A stretch of DNA of 64,000 bases from an uncultured Lachnospiraceae bacterium (GCA_947626435.1 CANQSB010000019.1:1-64000), one strand, 5' to 3'; positions 8,596-18,361 are shown, numbered from the stretch's first letter. Made by a program: numbers and translations. The notes: generated from the sequence alone by a model not told the origin.

Positions 8596-8850
8596 TCATG
8601 CACTAATCTTTACCTGCGCCGCCGTATCAACAACCAAAATGTCATCCATGCGTACCTGAAGAACCGCCGCAAGCACCACCAGATTGTCTACAGTCGGTAG
8701 GGCAGCCCCTTGCTGCCACTTGTATATTGCCTGCGGCGTGGCAAAACCGAAAATATCCTGCAAATCCTTTACCGACAGTCCTGCCTGCTTCCGCAGCCTT
8801 CCTATATTCTGTCCTGTCCTTACCATATCTATAACCGGCAGATTCACCAT
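8596..8850 (-). CDS. XRE-family helix-turn-helix regulator
   Basis: 84 aa, nearly all one Cro/C1-type HTH: GQNIGRLRKQAGLSVKDLQD, then FGFATPQAIYKWQQG (recognition helix region) and LPTVDNLVVLAAVL. The ATG at 8850 is 9 bases after GGGG; an ATG three codons upstream abuts the ribosome-binding site. It lies just upstream of the two tRNA genes on the same strand. The target is unknown; such small stand-alone XRE proteins often control neighbouring accessory genes. Confidence 0.8.
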   Translation of the reverse strand: MVNLPVIDMVRTGQNIGRLRKQAGLSVKDLQDIFGFATPQAIYKWQQGAALPTVDNLVVLAAVLQVRMDDILVVDTAAQVKISA

Positions 8851-8996
8851 GATTCTCATCCCCTACCATTTGAAATAAACATCCCAATTGAGCTAATAGA
8901 ACATAAAAAATACCGCCTACCTCATCTAAGATAAGCGGTACTTAAATCCATGTCCTATTTCCGGCATCTTCCTTAAAGACCTGCCACCTGACATCA

Positions 8997-9137
8997 CACG
9001 ATTTTTCGCCTTTTCCTTATCTTGCATGAGCGCACCTTAACCAGACTCTGTTCTTTTTCTTTATTTAACAGTGTCTCATAATATTCACTATGCTGATAAT
9101 ATATGAAGCCATTCGAGGCGAAATTAACCGTTGCCAT
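8997..9137 (-). CDS. Small hypothetical protein (about 46 aa)
   Basis: An ATG at 9137 follows GGAAAGGAAAAG and opens a short frame (MATVNFASNGFIYYQHSEYY) with a basic tail (KIRKRRKIV). I do not recognise it. The good ribosome-binding site is the main support; codon composition is neutral. It could be a real small protein or chance. Confidence 0.35.
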
Positions 9138-9297
9138 AATCTTTTCCTTTCCGGACTCATCCAGTCTGCTTTGTTTTCTATCTGTAACCACTATAGCACA
9201 AATTTTCCGTTTTGTCATTATACCGGTAATATAATTTTACTGATGGTTTTTATAAATTTTATGGAAAAAATCTTGCCGCCACGCCCTTTAATTTCAG

Positions 9298-9362
9298 CGG
9301 TTCATATTTCTACGGTATTCCGTAGGCGATATTCCATAAGTGCTCTTAAAAATACCATCTAC
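9298..9362 (-). pseudogene. Terminal scrap of an AraC-family regulator
   Basis: Minus strand reads GIFKSTYGISPTEYRRNMNR and stop, the last helix of an AraC/XylS DNA-binding domain. No HTH is found upstream; the homology covers about 20 residues only. The 300 bases between 9138 and 9446 otherwise hold nothing I can identify. Confidence 0.5.
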
Positions 9363-9446
9363 TTGATTTTACGTCCATGCTTTCCATTTCAGACAGTTAA
9401 AATTATGATTTGTTATTTGAAAGTTTTTCTTTGAGATAATTTATGG

Positions 9447-10313
9447 CTAGTTTGTCTCCCCTGTCGGCAGCTTTTTATACCATTTGACTGCCTCATCGTT
9501 ATTTTTATCCAGATACCACTCGCCCACTTTAATCTGGGCTTCTATGTAACCATTTTCGGCAGCTCTCGTATACCACTTAATTGCCTCTCTGGCATTTTCC
9601 TCTATATTTATTCCTTTGCTGTATGTCTCTCCCATGTGGTACTGCGCCTTGACATCTCCCTCACGGGCAGCCGTCAGCCACTCGCCAAAATCCTTCTGTG
9701 CAGTCAAAAATTCTCTTTTTGCGTATCCGCACAATGAGGCTTTCTCATACCACTTATATGCTTCCTCGACATCCTTCTCTACGCCTTTGCCCTCATTGTA
9801 AAAATCTCCCACGATGTTCAAAGCCGCCGCGACCGTATCAGATGATTCCTTATACCATTTAAGCGCCTCCTGATAATCCTGTTCTACGCCTTTCCCTTCA
9901 CTGTACAGATTTCCCAGACTAAATTTTGCCGCTCCTTCACCCTGTTCGGCGGCTTTCTTATACCATTTAAATGCCTCATCATCTTGCCGTACGCCGCATC
10001 CCCTATAATACAGCTCTCCTAAGTCGCATTGCGCCCACATGTTTCCCTGTTCGGCAGCTTTCTTATACCACTTAAACGCTTCACGGTAATCCTGTTTTAC
10101 GCCCTCTCCCATATAATATAAGTAACCCAAATTGTGCTGTGCCGGCACATATCCCTGTTTTGCAGCTCTCTCAAACCACTTAAACGCTTCACGGTAATCC
10201 TGTTCTACGCCCTCTCCGCTATAATATAGGGTTGACAAATGGCATTGCGCCTCTGCGTCGCCCTGTTTTGCGTTGTTTTTGATTTTTTCTATTTCCTGTT
10301 CATTAAACTCCAT
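9447..10313 (-). CDS. Sel1-repeat (TPR-like) protein
   Basis: 288 aa built of about seven Sel1 repeats, each with the pattern A-x-LG-xLY-xGxGVxQDYxEAxKWYxKAAEQG, arranged from about residue 10 to the end. Such solenoids bind proteins and often act as scaffolds. There is no signal peptide, so it is presumably cytosolic. One repeat near 170-210 is extended and degenerate (KREFLTAQKDFGEWL). The ATG at 10313 is 10 bases after TGGAGA; the ATG three codons earlier overlaps it. It lies 41 bases beyond the rlmI-like stop on the same strand. Function cannot be deduced. Confidence 0.8.
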   Translation of the reverse strand: MEFNEQEIEKIKNNAKQGDAEAQCHLSTLYYSGEGVEQDYREAFKWFERAAKQGYVPAQHNLGYLYYMGEGVKQDYREAFKWYKKAAEQGNMWAQCDLGELYYRGCGVRQDDEAFKWYKKAAEQGEGAAKFSLGNLYSEGKGVEQDYQEALKWYKESSDTVAAALNIVGDFYNEGKGVEKDVEEAYKWYEKASLCGYAKREFLTAQKDFGEWLTAAREGDVKAQYHMGETYSKGINIEENAREAIKWYTRAAENGYIEAQIKVGEWYLDKNNDEAVKWYKKLPTGETN

Positions 10314-10354
10314 TTTTCCCATTCTCCATTAGTTATTATGAAAAAGTAGCGACA

Positions 10355-11557
10355 TCATCTCTCCCATATCACCTGGAAAATATAAAACTTCAAATAATAC
10401 GACTCGTCCGCGCTCCACAGTATCGGGTGGTCGGCGGACTGCGTCCTGTATTCCACCTGGCGCAGGCGGCAGTGGACGTTTTTCGCCGCCTGCGCTATCA
10501 TCTGCGTAAAAAGCTCGTAATCCATAAAGTGCGAACATGAGCAGGTCGCAAGAAAACCGCCGTCCTTTACGAGCTTCATGCCGCGCAGGTTTATCTCTCG
10601 ATAGCCCTTGACCGCGTTCTTTACCGAACTGCGCGACTTGGCAAACGCGGGCGGGTCGAGAATCACCACGTCAAAACGCTCTCCCGCCGCCTCAAGCTTT
10701 GGCAGAAAGTCAAACACGTCTTCACAGACAAATTCAACCGTCTTTTCAAGTCCGTTCAGCTTTGCATTTTCACGCGCCTGATTTACCGCAAGCTCAGACG
10801 CGTCGACTCCCAATACGCTCTTTGCCCCCACTATTCCCGCGTTGAGCGCAAATGAGCCTGTATGTGTGAAACAGTCGAGCACCCTCGCATTACTGCACAA
10901 GCGCTGTATGGCAAGCCTGTTATACTTCTGGTCGAGGAAAAAGCCCGTTTTCTGTCCGTCCTTCACATCCACTATATACTTTACGCCGTTTTCCACAATC
11001 TCAACATTCGTGTCAAACTCGTCACCGATAAACCCCTTAAAGCGCTCCATTCCTTCCTGAAGCCTGACTTTCGCGTCGCTTCTCTCATATACACCGCGGA
11101 TATTTATTCCGTCATCAGCGAGCACACGCTTTAATATTTCGATTATCTCGCTTTTCAACCTATCGATGCCAAGCGCAAGCGACTCCACCACCAACACATC
11201 GCTAAACTTGTCCACCACAAGCCCGGGCAAAAAATCCGCTTCTCCAAAAATGATACGGCAGCTTGATGTGTCAACCGTCTTTTTGCGGTATTCCCAAGCT
11301 GCCCGTATGCGTTTCTCCAAAAAATCCGCGTCTATGCGCTGCCCCTTGTCCCGCGTCAGCATCCGTATGCGGATTTTTGAATTTTCATTTATAAATCCCC
11401 TGCCGAGCATGTATCCGTCAAAATCATGTACGGCTACAATATCGCCGTTTTCAAATTCGCCTTCCACGCGCTCAATCTCGTTGTCATAAATCCAGAGCCC
11501 GCCTGCCTTCAGGCTCCTGCCCTCTCCCTTCTTTATCGTAACTGCCGCCTCTGCCAT
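10355..11557 (-). CDS. Class I SAM-dependent rRNA methyltransferase, RlmI-like
   Basis: 400 aa. The N-terminal PUA domain (about 1-75; GRSLKAGGLWIYDNEI) is followed by a central EEHEE-like region (FLPGLVVDKFSD) and a Rossmann methyltransferase domain: VLDCFTHTGSFALNAG (SAM motif I, about 215), LGVDAS, and the catalytic-region DPPAFAKSR (about 300), ending with ATCSCSHFM. This architecture is that of RlmI/YccW m5C methyltransferases of 23S rRNA and close relatives. The ATG at 11557 has AAAGGAG 8 bases upstream. Exact target position is not determinable. Confidence 0.85.
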   Translation of the reverse strand: MAEAAVTIKKGEGRSLKAGGLWIYDNEIERVEGEFENGDIVAVHDFDGYMLGRGFINENSKIRIRMLTRDKGQRIDADFLEKRIRAAWEYRKKTVDTSSCRIIFGEADFLPGLVVDKFSDVLVVESLALGIDRLKSEIIEILKRVLADDGINIRGVYERSDAKVRLQEGMERFKGFIGDEFDTNVEIVENGVKYIVDVKDGQKTGFFLDQKYNRLAIQRLCSNARVLDCFTHTGSFALNAGIVGAKSVLGVDASELAVNQARENAKLNGLEKTVEFVCEDVFDFLPKLEAAGERFDVVILDPPAFAKSRSSVKNAVKGYREINLRGMKLVKDGGFLATCSCSHFMDYELFTQMIAQAAKNVHCRLRQVEYRTQSADHPILWSADESYYLKFYIFQVIWER

Positions 11558-11616
11558 ACACCGCACTCCTTTAGCTTAAATTTTTACCCCAAACACCCTT
11601 CTGTCCAGACAGCCCT

Positions 11617-12375
11617 TCATCCGAACAATTCATTTATATAGCCAAGATACGTCCGCATAACCTTTGTATCAAGGAACTCCTCCAACGCCTCGGCACATTT
11701 CCTGAAATACCATTCCTGAAGCTGCTTGTCCGTCTGGTTAAACTTTTCCCAGAGCTTATCGCCCACAAGCCTGTACTCTCTAACGAGCGACTCCGCATTT
11801 GCCGTCTTGTCCGCAAGGGCTATAATTTTCACGTCGCGCGGCATGTCCTTCAAATGCTCTATGGTTTCCTGCTTGCGTATCTCCCATGTCTCGCTTGCGG
11901 GCTTGTCGCGGCGCTTATCCTCCGTCTCTGCCTCCACCAAAAACGCCACGCGCTTTCCAAACTCATGGCGTATATCCTCGATTGTCACAGATGTGTCCTC
12001 CACTGTATCATGAAGTATCGCCGCCACCAGCACCGACGGATTATCCGTCAGCTCCATACAATAATTCATAGTAGTGATTATGTGGCTAAAATACGGGATT
12101 TTCGTCCCTTTCCTGACCTGACCCCTGTGTGCCCATGCCGCATACGCATACGCCTTGTAAAGCCTCTCGTCAAGCCTTGAAACACGCGGAAAAAGAGAGG
12201 GCGTGTCCTCCTCCTCATACTGACATACAAGTTCAGTCCCGCTTGTCTCCACAAAGCAGGGGCAGCCCTTGCCGCAGACCTGCTGGTCTTTCCTAAAGCT
12301 AAGCCTGCTGTCCACTGCCCTGCAATAAAAATATCCCTCGCTGTCAACAGTAACGGTGTGCTCTATATTCGCCAT
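11617..12375 (-). CDS. HD-domain protein, RelA/SpoT hydrolase-like
   Basis: 252 aa. A C-terminal HD domain (about 75-200) resembles the hydrolase half of RelA/SpoT and MESH1: AHRGQVRKGTKIPYFSHI, then AAILHDTVEDTSVT (metal-binding HD) and DVKIIALADKTANAESL. There is no synthetase, TGS or ACT domain, so a stand-alone (p)ppGpp or related nucleotide phosphohydrolase is likely. The first 60 residues hold a Cys-rich patch (VCGKGCPCF) not found in classic small hydrolases. The ATG at 12375 follows GGAGGC. The gene lies 60 bases upstream of the rlmI-like gene. Confidence 0.75.
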   Translation of the reverse strand: MANIEHTVTVDSEGYFYCRAVDSRLSFRKDQQVCGKGCPCFVETSGTELVCQYEEEDTPSLFPRVSRLDERLYKAYAYAAWAHRGQVRKGTKIPYFSHIITTMNYCMELTDNPSVLVAAILHDTVEDTSVTIEDIRHEFGKRVAFLVEAETEDKRRDKPASETWEIRKQETIEHLKDMPRDVKIIALADKTANAESLVREYRLVGDKLWEKFNQTDKQLQEWYFRKCAEALEEFLDTKVMRTYLGYINELFG

Positions 12376-12421
12376 TATGCCTCCAACTATCCCATGATTA
12401 AGCATCAAACCAAAACTATGC

Positions 12422-13312
12422 TTAATCCTTCTTTGTAAAATTTATCGTCCAACCCTTAGCTTCGCCGCCGTCCGATTCCTTGTAGGTGCCATATTCTATC
12501 TTGCATGTGAATGACACACCCTGCTCCGCCTTCATATCGTCAATGACGTCCTCCATAAAATCATGCATCTTGTCCTCATTATTGCCGATAGAAGCGTTTC
12601 TGTACACGCTGCTAAAGCTCTCTATGTCATAGCGTATCGCGCGGTTTAGCGCAAGCTTCAAGTCCTTTTCACTCCTAAAGGGGCCCACCATGCTGTTGCT
12701 GAAATATTTATTTCGATAATCAATAAGGTATGCCTGCATGGTCATGGCGGCAACCTTTGCGTCCGTCTTTGCTTCCCTTTTGTATACCGTCGCAAGCGTC
12801 TCGCCCGTATCCTGCAGTATGCAGTCGTCTATTATGGCGTAGCCCATCAAAAACGAATCCATATATTTTATGTACGTGTTTTCGTCCATATCCTCGACGT
12901 CGTCCTCGTCAAAGTCGCTGAGTTGGGGATTCTTAAAAAATGAAAATGTGCCCTTTGTGAGCTTCTTCAAATCGCTTGTGTTTATAGTCACGCTCTGCGT
13001 AATGTCGCCCTCCACAAGCCCGTAACCCGGAATATAATACGTCCCCTCAAGGTTTATCCTAAACCAGCCGTTTGACGTGATGCCCGTTACCTCTACGGGA
13101 AGTCCGTCCTCGATTGTAGTCACCACCTGGGAATTTATATCAGGCTTTTGATATACGTTTGTTTTTCCGTTCGTATAAAGTACCGCCTTTTTGGCTTCAA
13201 CTGTAAACTCCGCCGCCTCCGCGGTATGCGCCCCCGTCCGCGCGCCGACAGCCACGACTGCCGTCGCCGCCATTACCGCCGCTATCAATACCCTTATCCA
13301 TAGCTTTCTCAT
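12422..13312 (-). CDS. Secreted SH3-domain protein
   Basis: 296 aa with an N-terminal signal peptide (RKLWIRVLIAAVMAATAVVA, cleavage near TAEAAE). A bacterial SH3-like domain covers about 38-105 (VYQKPDINSQVV, DGLPVEVTGI, GWFRINLEGTYYIPGYGLV), suggesting cell-wall binding. The remainder (110-296) is unassigned, with an acidic patch (DFDEDDVEDMDENT). The ATG follows ATGGAGGCTGAATT. It is 60 bases downstream of the M13 peptidase on the same strand, so they may be co-transcribed. Confidence 0.7.
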   Translation of the reverse strand: MRKLWIRVLIAAVMAATAVVAVGARTGAHTAEAAEFTVEAKKAVLYTNGKTNVYQKPDINSQVVTTIEDGLPVEVTGITSNGWFRINLEGTYYIPGYGLVEGDITQSVTINTSDLKKLTKGTFSFFKNPQLSDFDEDDVEDMDENTYIKYMDSFLMGYAIIDDCILQDTGETLATVYKREAKTDAKVAAMTMQAYLIDYRNKYFSNSMVGPFRSEKDLKLALNRAIRYDIESFSSVYRNASIGNNEDKMHDFMEDVIDDMKAEQGVSFTCKIEYGTYKESDGGEAKGWTINFTKKD

Positions 13313-13372
13313 AATTCAGCCTCCATTCTGCCAAGGTCAGCCCGCACCGCTTAAAGCGCCGACCCTGGATTT

Positions 13373-15511
13373 TTATCTCCATATGCCTACTCTGTCCTCC
13401 GGCGCCACGTACATTCCATCGTCCTCATCTATATCATAAATCTCATAAAACGCGTCGCACGAGCTGAGCACAGCATTCACGCGTATCTTGTTCGGCGCGT
13501 GTGTATCCATATTTATCAGATACATCATATAGCTTGCCGTATCCTCGCTTGCCCAGTTGTATGCCATCTGTCCAAACGCCGTATCAAGCGCCTCCTCGTC
13601 GTCCCCTATAATCGCCGCAATGCATGTGACCGCCCCCAGGTCAGCGATGTTTTCCATAAGGGTAAGCTCGCCGTTTACGGCTATACCCATCATCTCATAG
13701 CCATCATAATAGTCGATTATCGACTTCGTAAGCTCCGCATACTCTTTCTGCTCCTCATCCGTCCACCATATGTTATAATTGCCATACTCGTCATAAAGCG
13801 AACCGCTTGAATCAAACGCATGGCTTACCTCGTGCGCGATTATGTAGCCAATGCCGCCAAGGTTTGCCGCCTCGTCCCTGTCGCCCGAATAAAACGGATA
13901 CTGCAGAATCGCCGCCGGGAACACTATCTCATTGTTCTGCGGGGAATAGTACGCGTTTATGGTCTGCGGCGTCGCCTCCCACTCGCTTTTGTCAACCGGC
14001 TCCCCGAGCCTGCTCAAACTGTCGTCAATCGCCACCTGCATACTGGTGAGCATATTTGAAATAAGGCTGCCTCCCTCCGATACCGGCACCACCTGCATCA
14101 TGTCCTTTGCCGCAGGCCACTCGTCGGGATAGCCGATTTTTATCTGCATGGTCTCAAGCTTTTTGACCGCCTTCTGCTTCGTGGCGTCACTAAGCCATCC
14201 CTGCCGCATGATGATGTCCTCATACTCGTCAAGGATAAGCCCTATCATCTCCTCGACGTTTTCCTTGTCCTTTTCGGAAAAATGCCTTTCCACATAAATC
14301 TCACCAAAATCCCATGGAAGCAAATCCTGCGTCATGTTCATATATACGCGCTCATCGTCCCAACGCTGCGTTATGCCGTAGAGCGCGTTGTCCATATCCT
14401 CCTTGAGTCTCGCGTAGCCCTGTGCGGAATACTCCGCTATGTCGTTTAGAAGCACAAAGGTCGAATAATCCTTCAACGCCTGCAGATTTTCCTCGACAAG
14501 CAGGGAATTTATCTTTTTCGCCTGCTCTACGTCCATCACGATATATTTGTCCTGACCGTCAATTTTCAGCGCCTTGAGCATATTGTCTACATTTAAGTTT
14601 GTATAAAGCTGCCCAAGCTGCTCCTTGGTATAAGGATTATATGTAACGGCAGGGTCGTAGAGCTGCTCCGCGGAAAGGGTTGAGGCGCATATGTCACGCA
14701 GAAGCGCTTCTATCTCCTCCACGCCTGCTGCCGCCTCGTCACTGCTAAAGCCAAATTCCGTAAGCATATCGTTTATGTAGTCAAGATACAGGTCAACATA
14801 TTCGCCGGCAGCCGAATTTTCAATGTATTCCTTGCCTATAAGGGTGTCGGCATACATCATATATACGGCGTATTTGCTCGAATCAGCCCTGTCCTGCATT
14901 ATCGAATAGCCGCCGACAATGCTGCTGAAACCGTAATCCCCGCTTAGTCTCGCAAGCGCGTCCACATATTCGTCTATCGTCCGCGCGTCCCTGATGGCGT
15001 CCATATACGGCTGAAGCTCGCCGAGACCCGTCTTATTCCTGCTTTCGATATTTGACACACATTCGTAAAGGTCCTTTATTTTCTGCTCGCTGCTGCCCTT
15101 GGGATAATCCTTGCCGTCCTTTGTCAAGTCCCTCGTGATGTCCGACATCTCCTCGCTCACATACGCGCTGAGCTCACTGAACCAATCCCAGTGGGCATCG
15201 GTAGCGCCAAGCTCTATCTCGTTCAGTATGTTTTCGTTCACATACTCATAGTAATCGTCCTGATACCTGACCCCGTCCAAGTCTTCTTCCGTATTGCCGC
15301 CGTCTGCGGTGTCCTGTTTTGAGACATCCGCCTTGCCGCCTGCGGCGTCCTGCCCTCCGCTTTCCTCCATGCCTTTGTCGGCTGTGCCCTCATCAGAGTT
15401 TTCCGCGTCAAGACGGTTTTCCATTGCCTGCTTTGTAATAAGCTGCGTGCAGCCTGTGAGCTGAAAAGCCGTAAGCGCCGCAAGAAACAACGCGATTATT
15501 TTCTTTTTCAT
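13373..15511 (-). CDS. M13-family metallopeptidase lipoprotein (PepO/neprilysin-like)
   Basis: 712 aa. A lipobox ends at Cys21 (LTAFQLTGC), followed by an acidic linker, so the enzyme is anchored outside the membrane. The zinc site IIAHEVSHAFD (HExxH) and the third ligand in LMENIADLGAV (ExxxD) are intact. INAYYSPQNNEIVFPAAILQ is the typical NAYY substrate-binding stretch. Length and order match bacterial PepO-type endopeptidases. The ATG at 15511 is 6 bases after GAGGAAG; upstream in-frame starts lack a site. Probably processes peptides at the surface. Confidence 0.9.
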   Translation of the reverse strand: MKKKIIALFLAALTAFQLTGCTQLITKQAMENRLDAENSDEGTADKGMEESGGQDAAGGKADVSKQDTADGGNTEEDLDGVRYQDDYYEYVNENILNEIELGATDAHWDWFSELSAYVSEEMSDITRDLTKDGKDYPKGSSEQKIKDLYECVSNIESRNKTGLGELQPYMDAIRDARTIDEYVDALARLSGDYGFSSIVGGYSIMQDRADSSKYAVYMMYADTLIGKEYIENSAAGEYVDLYLDYINDMLTEFGFSSDEAAAGVEEIEALLRDICASTLSAEQLYDPAVTYNPYTKEQLGQLYTNLNVDNMLKALKIDGQDKYIVMDVEQAKKINSLLVEENLQALKDYSTFVLLNDIAEYSAQGYARLKEDMDNALYGITQRWDDERVYMNMTQDLLPWDFGEIYVERHFSEKDKENVEEMIGLILDEYEDIIMRQGWLSDATKQKAVKKLETMQIKIGYPDEWPAAKDMMQVVPVSEGGSLISNMLTSMQVAIDDSLSRLGEPVDKSEWEATPQTINAYYSPQNNEIVFPAAILQYPFYSGDRDEAANLGGIGYIIAHEVSHAFDSSGSLYDEYGNYNIWWTDEEQKEYAELTKSIIDYYDGYEMMGIAVNGELTLMENIADLGAVTCIAAIIGDDEEALDTAFGQMAYNWASEDTASYMMYLINMDTHAPNKIRVNAVLSSCDAFYEIYDIDEDDGMYVAPEDRVGIWR

Positions 15512-15771
15512 AAACTTCCTCATTTCTATCATTATAAAAACAAAACCATTCAAAACCGATACTGCCACTACATATTATATTATACTAAAATTGTCCAAAG
15601 TACAACAGCGCATTTTTAACTTAATAATTAGTGAAAATAACCAATTTTTGTTTTTTTATCATTTTTTTATGTTTGCGAGTGGGAATTAGTGATAAAATAG
15701 ACACAGATGCGCATATACGCGCCAAAATAATAATTTTCACCGTTTCATGCAGAGCGGTAGAATGGAGGAAT

Positions 15772-16761
15772 ATGAAAAAACGCAATATCATAGCGGGACT
15801 TGGCATTGTGGCATCAGCGGCTGCCGCATGCGATGTCGCATTGAGCCATTATCTGTTAAAATACACCACCTCGCGCAACAGCGCAAGCAATGAGCGCAAG
15901 GTAAAAAAGAAAGCCGAAACGACGGACGGCGAGGAGGAATATTACATAAAAAACGCCTCCGCAAGAGCCACGCACGACCTTGAGCGCGCTATGGGAAAGG
16001 CTTGGTTTGACACAGTTCCTAATGCATATGTTATGATTACCTCACACGACAGTCTTATGCTCAACGCCACGCTTTTTTCCAAGGAGCCCGCAAGCAGCCT
16101 GTATGTGATTCTCGTACATGGCTACAAGGCTGACGCCTCCGCCATGTATCACTACGCATATCATTACTGGCAGAAGGGCTACAATGTACTGCTGCCTGAT
16201 TTGCGCGGGTGCGGCAGCAGTGAGGGCGATTATATCGGAATGGGCTGGCTTGACCGTATGGACATACTGGGTTGGATTGATTATATTTTGTCACTCAATT
16301 CAGAGGCCAAAATAGTGCTGCATGGCGAATCTATGGGCGCCGCAGCCGTCATGATGGTTTCGGGTGAGGAGACGCTTCCTCCAAATGTAAAGGTTATTAT
16401 CGAGGATAGCGGCTACACCTCCGTAAACGATATACTCGGTTCGGAGCTTGACGCGCGCTTCGGGCTTCCAAAATTCCCGATTTTAAATACCGCTTCAATG
16501 CTTTCACAGCGCAAGGCGGACTACAGCTTCCGCGAGGCTTCGGCGCTTAAACAGGTCGCCAAGTCGCATACGCCCACGCTTTTTATTCATGGGACAGGCG
16601 ATGACTTCGTGCCCTGCTCAATGCAGGAGCCGCTTTTTGAGGCATGCAGCGCTCCCAAGGATAAATATACGGTGGCAGACGCCGAGCACTGCTGCAGCGC
16701 GTTTTACGATACCGACGAATATTACAGACGCGTTTTTGATTTTATAGGCAAATACATTTAA
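15772..16761 (+). CDS. Alpha/beta hydrolase with N-terminal membrane anchor
   Basis: 329 aa. Residues 4-25 form a signal anchor (IIAGLGIVASAAAACDVAL). The hydrolase fold follows: VILVHGYKADAS (oxyanion region), LLPDLRGCGSSEG, the nucleophile elbow HGESMGAAAV, the acid in HGTGDDFVP and the His in DAEHCCSAF. It is a typical serine hydrolase of the BAAT/DUF-type membrane-associated group in Firmicutes; the substrate is unknown. The ATG at 15772 has TGGAGGAAT upstream. The GDPD gene begins 22 bases later, so the two are probably one operon, divergent from the M13 peptidase. Confidence 0.85.
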   Translation: MKKRNIIAGLGIVASAAAACDVALSHYLLKYTTSRNSASNERKVKKKAETTDGEEEYYIKNASARATHDLERAMGKAWFDTVPNAYVMITSHDSLMLNATLFSKEPASSLYVILVHGYKADASAMYHYAYHYWQKGYNVLLPDLRGCGSSEGDYIGMGWLDRMDILGWIDYILSLNSEAKIVLHGESMGAAAVMMVSGEETLPPNVKVIIEDSGYTSVNDILGSELDARFGLPKFPILNTASMLSQRKADYSFREASALKQVAKSHTPTLFIHGTGDDFVPCSMQEPLFEACSAPKDKYTVADAEHCCSAFYDTDEYYRRVFDFIGKYI

Positions 16762-16783
16762 GTTTTGAAAGGTCCTGATTTTA

Positions 16784-17614
16784 GTGTTTTTTGTATCAAC
16801 TTTTTTGATTTTCTGCTGTGTGACTGTTATGCTCTATCTGATTTCCATTATGCCGCGCGTGTACGGCAGGCCCGATTACAAGCCGTTTTACGGTCATATG
16901 TACGCGCACAGGGGGCTGCACAATACGCCTTATCCCGAAAATTCTTTTGCGGCGATAAAGCGGGCGGCCGATTTGGGCTACGGCATTGAATTTGACGTGC
17001 ATTTGACTAAGGACAACATCCCTGTCGTGTTCCACGACGATTCTCTCTGGCGCATGTGTGGAGTTAAGGGGTATTTGAGGGATTACACCTTTGACGAGCT
17101 GCAGCAATTCAGGCTGCTCGGCACTGACGAAAAAATCCCAAGGCTGAAGGATATTCTTGATATGGTTGACGGCAGAGTGCCGCTGATTATCGAATATAAG
17201 GTGGAGAAAAACGCCTCCCGCCTGTGCGGCATATGCGACAGGATTCTGGCTGATTATAAAGGGATTTACTGTATTGAATCGTTTCACCCGCTTGCTGTGC
17301 GCTGGTACCGCAAGCACAGACCGAACATAGTGCGCGGACAGCTCTCCGAGGATTTTACAAGGGAAAAGCGCATCAGTATCACGTATTTCCTGCTGTCGCA
17401 TTTAATCGGCAACTGCTATGCCGCGCCCGATTTTGTGGCGTACAACTGCAAGCACAAGAATGAGCTTTCAAGAAACATATGCCGCCGCCTCTATAAGAGC
17501 TTAAGCGTTGCATGGACAGTCCGCTCGCAGGAGGAGCTGCAGAAGGTGTCAAAAAGCTTTGACTTGTTTATATTTGAGGATTTTGTCCCCGCGCAGCCGC
17601 CGATGGCCGGATGA
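16784..17614 (+). CDS. Glycerophosphodiester phosphodiesterase family protein
   Basis: 276 aa. A single N-terminal membrane helix (FLIFCCVTVMLYLISI) precedes the GDPD TIM barrel. YAHRGLHNTPYPENS supplies the catalytic His-Arg, GIEFDVHLTKD the metal-binding Glu-x-Asp, and VVFHDDSLWR the second His. IIEYK and the terminal IFEDF segment are also typical. It would hydrolyse glycerophosphodiesters or lipid/teichoic-acid-derived diesters at the membrane. The GTG at 16784 lies 13 bases after AAAGG; an ATG 15 codons later is an alternative that would lose part of the helix. Confidence 0.85.
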   Translation: MFFVSTFLIFCCVTVMLYLISIMPRVYGRPDYKPFYGHMYAHRGLHNTPYPENSFAAIKRAADLGYGIEFDVHLTKDNIPVVFHDDSLWRMCGVKGYLRDYTFDELQQFRLLGTDEKIPRLKDILDMVDGRVPLIIEYKVEKNASRLCGICDRILADYKGIYCIESFHPLAVRWYRKHRPNIVRGQLSEDFTREKRISITYFLLSHLIGNCYAAPDFVAYNCKHKNELSRNICRRLYKSLSVAWTVRSQEELQKVSKSFDLFIFEDFVPAQPPMAG

Positions 17615-17658
17615 AATACAATAAAAAAAGAGCGTTTAAGCTCTTTTTTTATTGTATT
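17613..17658. terminator. Bidirectional terminator
   Basis: Long A/T-flanked stem (AAAAAAAGAGC, 5-base loop, then GCTCTTTTTTT) extended by TACAATA/TATTGTA pairing. It separates the plus-strand GDPD gene from the minus-strand PAP2-like gene and can serve both. Confidence 0.85.
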
Positions 17659-17680
17659 TATATTTCCACGCTGTCAGCTG

Positions 17681-18361
17681 TTAATGAACGCTCTGGCGGT
17701 CGATGACCTCTCTTTTCTCCCTGACTGTCTCTCTCCTGTAGCAGACAGAGTACATAATTGATGAAAGCAGCAGCGCAAGGAGCACGTCAAGCATTGAATG
17801 TTGTTTTATAAGGACTGTAGAGCATATGATGCTCGCGCCCAATAAGAGCAGCTCCCATTTTACCGCCTTGTGGTTTGCAAACAGCCTGCTCCTCCACACC
17901 GCAATCATAATGGCGACTGAATTGTAAACATGTATGCTCGGGAGCACGTTTGTCGGCGTGTCTGTGGCATACAGCACTTTTATCATGTCCGTAAATATGT
18001 TGTCGCGCTCAAAAACCCTCGGTCTTAAATGGTGCCCGTTTGGGAAAACCGCCGATACAACTATAAATATCGTCATTCCCGCAATCAGAAAGCGCACCAG
18101 CTTATCCGCCTCCGCCTTGTCCTTTATGCAGAACAGTATGACCGTAAACGCCACATATCCGAACCACATAATGTACGGCACTATAAATACCTCGCAAAAC
18201 GGTATATACTCGTCAATCTTAAAATTGATTACATGGTATGACACGTTTCTGTGCTCCAGATAATAGAATGCCGTCAAATACAGCACAGCGTAAACTACCA
18301 TCACCGCAAGCGAGCGGTATTCGCTGAGCAGTTCGCCTGTTTTAGAAATAATTTTTTTCAT
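17681..18361 (-). CDS. PAP2-like membrane phosphatase/transferase
   Basis: 226 aa with about six membrane helices. Phosphatase-like residues appear in order: GHHLRPRVF (about 107), VLPSIHVYNSV (PSxH, about 140) and IKQHSMLDVLLAL (HxxxxD, about 183). This pattern fits the PAP2/Aur1-like group rather than classic PAP2, since motif 1 is partial. The likely substrate is a lipid or isoprenoid phosphate. The ATG at 18361 follows GGAGGATGGTT. The gene is not in an obvious operon. Confidence 0.7.
   Translation of the reverse strand: MKKIISKTGELLSEYRSLAVMVVYAVLYLTAFYYLEHRNVSYHVINFKIDEYIPFCEVFIVPYIMWFGYVAFTVILFCIKDKAEADKLVRFLIAGMTIFIVVSAVFPNGHHLRPRVFERDNIFTDMIKVLYATDTPTNVLPSIHVYNSVAIMIAVWRSRLFANHKAVKWELLLLGASIICSTVLIKQHSMLDVLLALLLSSIMYSVCYRRETVREKREVIDRQSVH

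Noticed and set aside
16796-17401. Minus-strand frame (201 aa) opposite the GDPD gene
   Set aside because: Lies fully inside a gene with clear GDPD motifs; no motif of its own.
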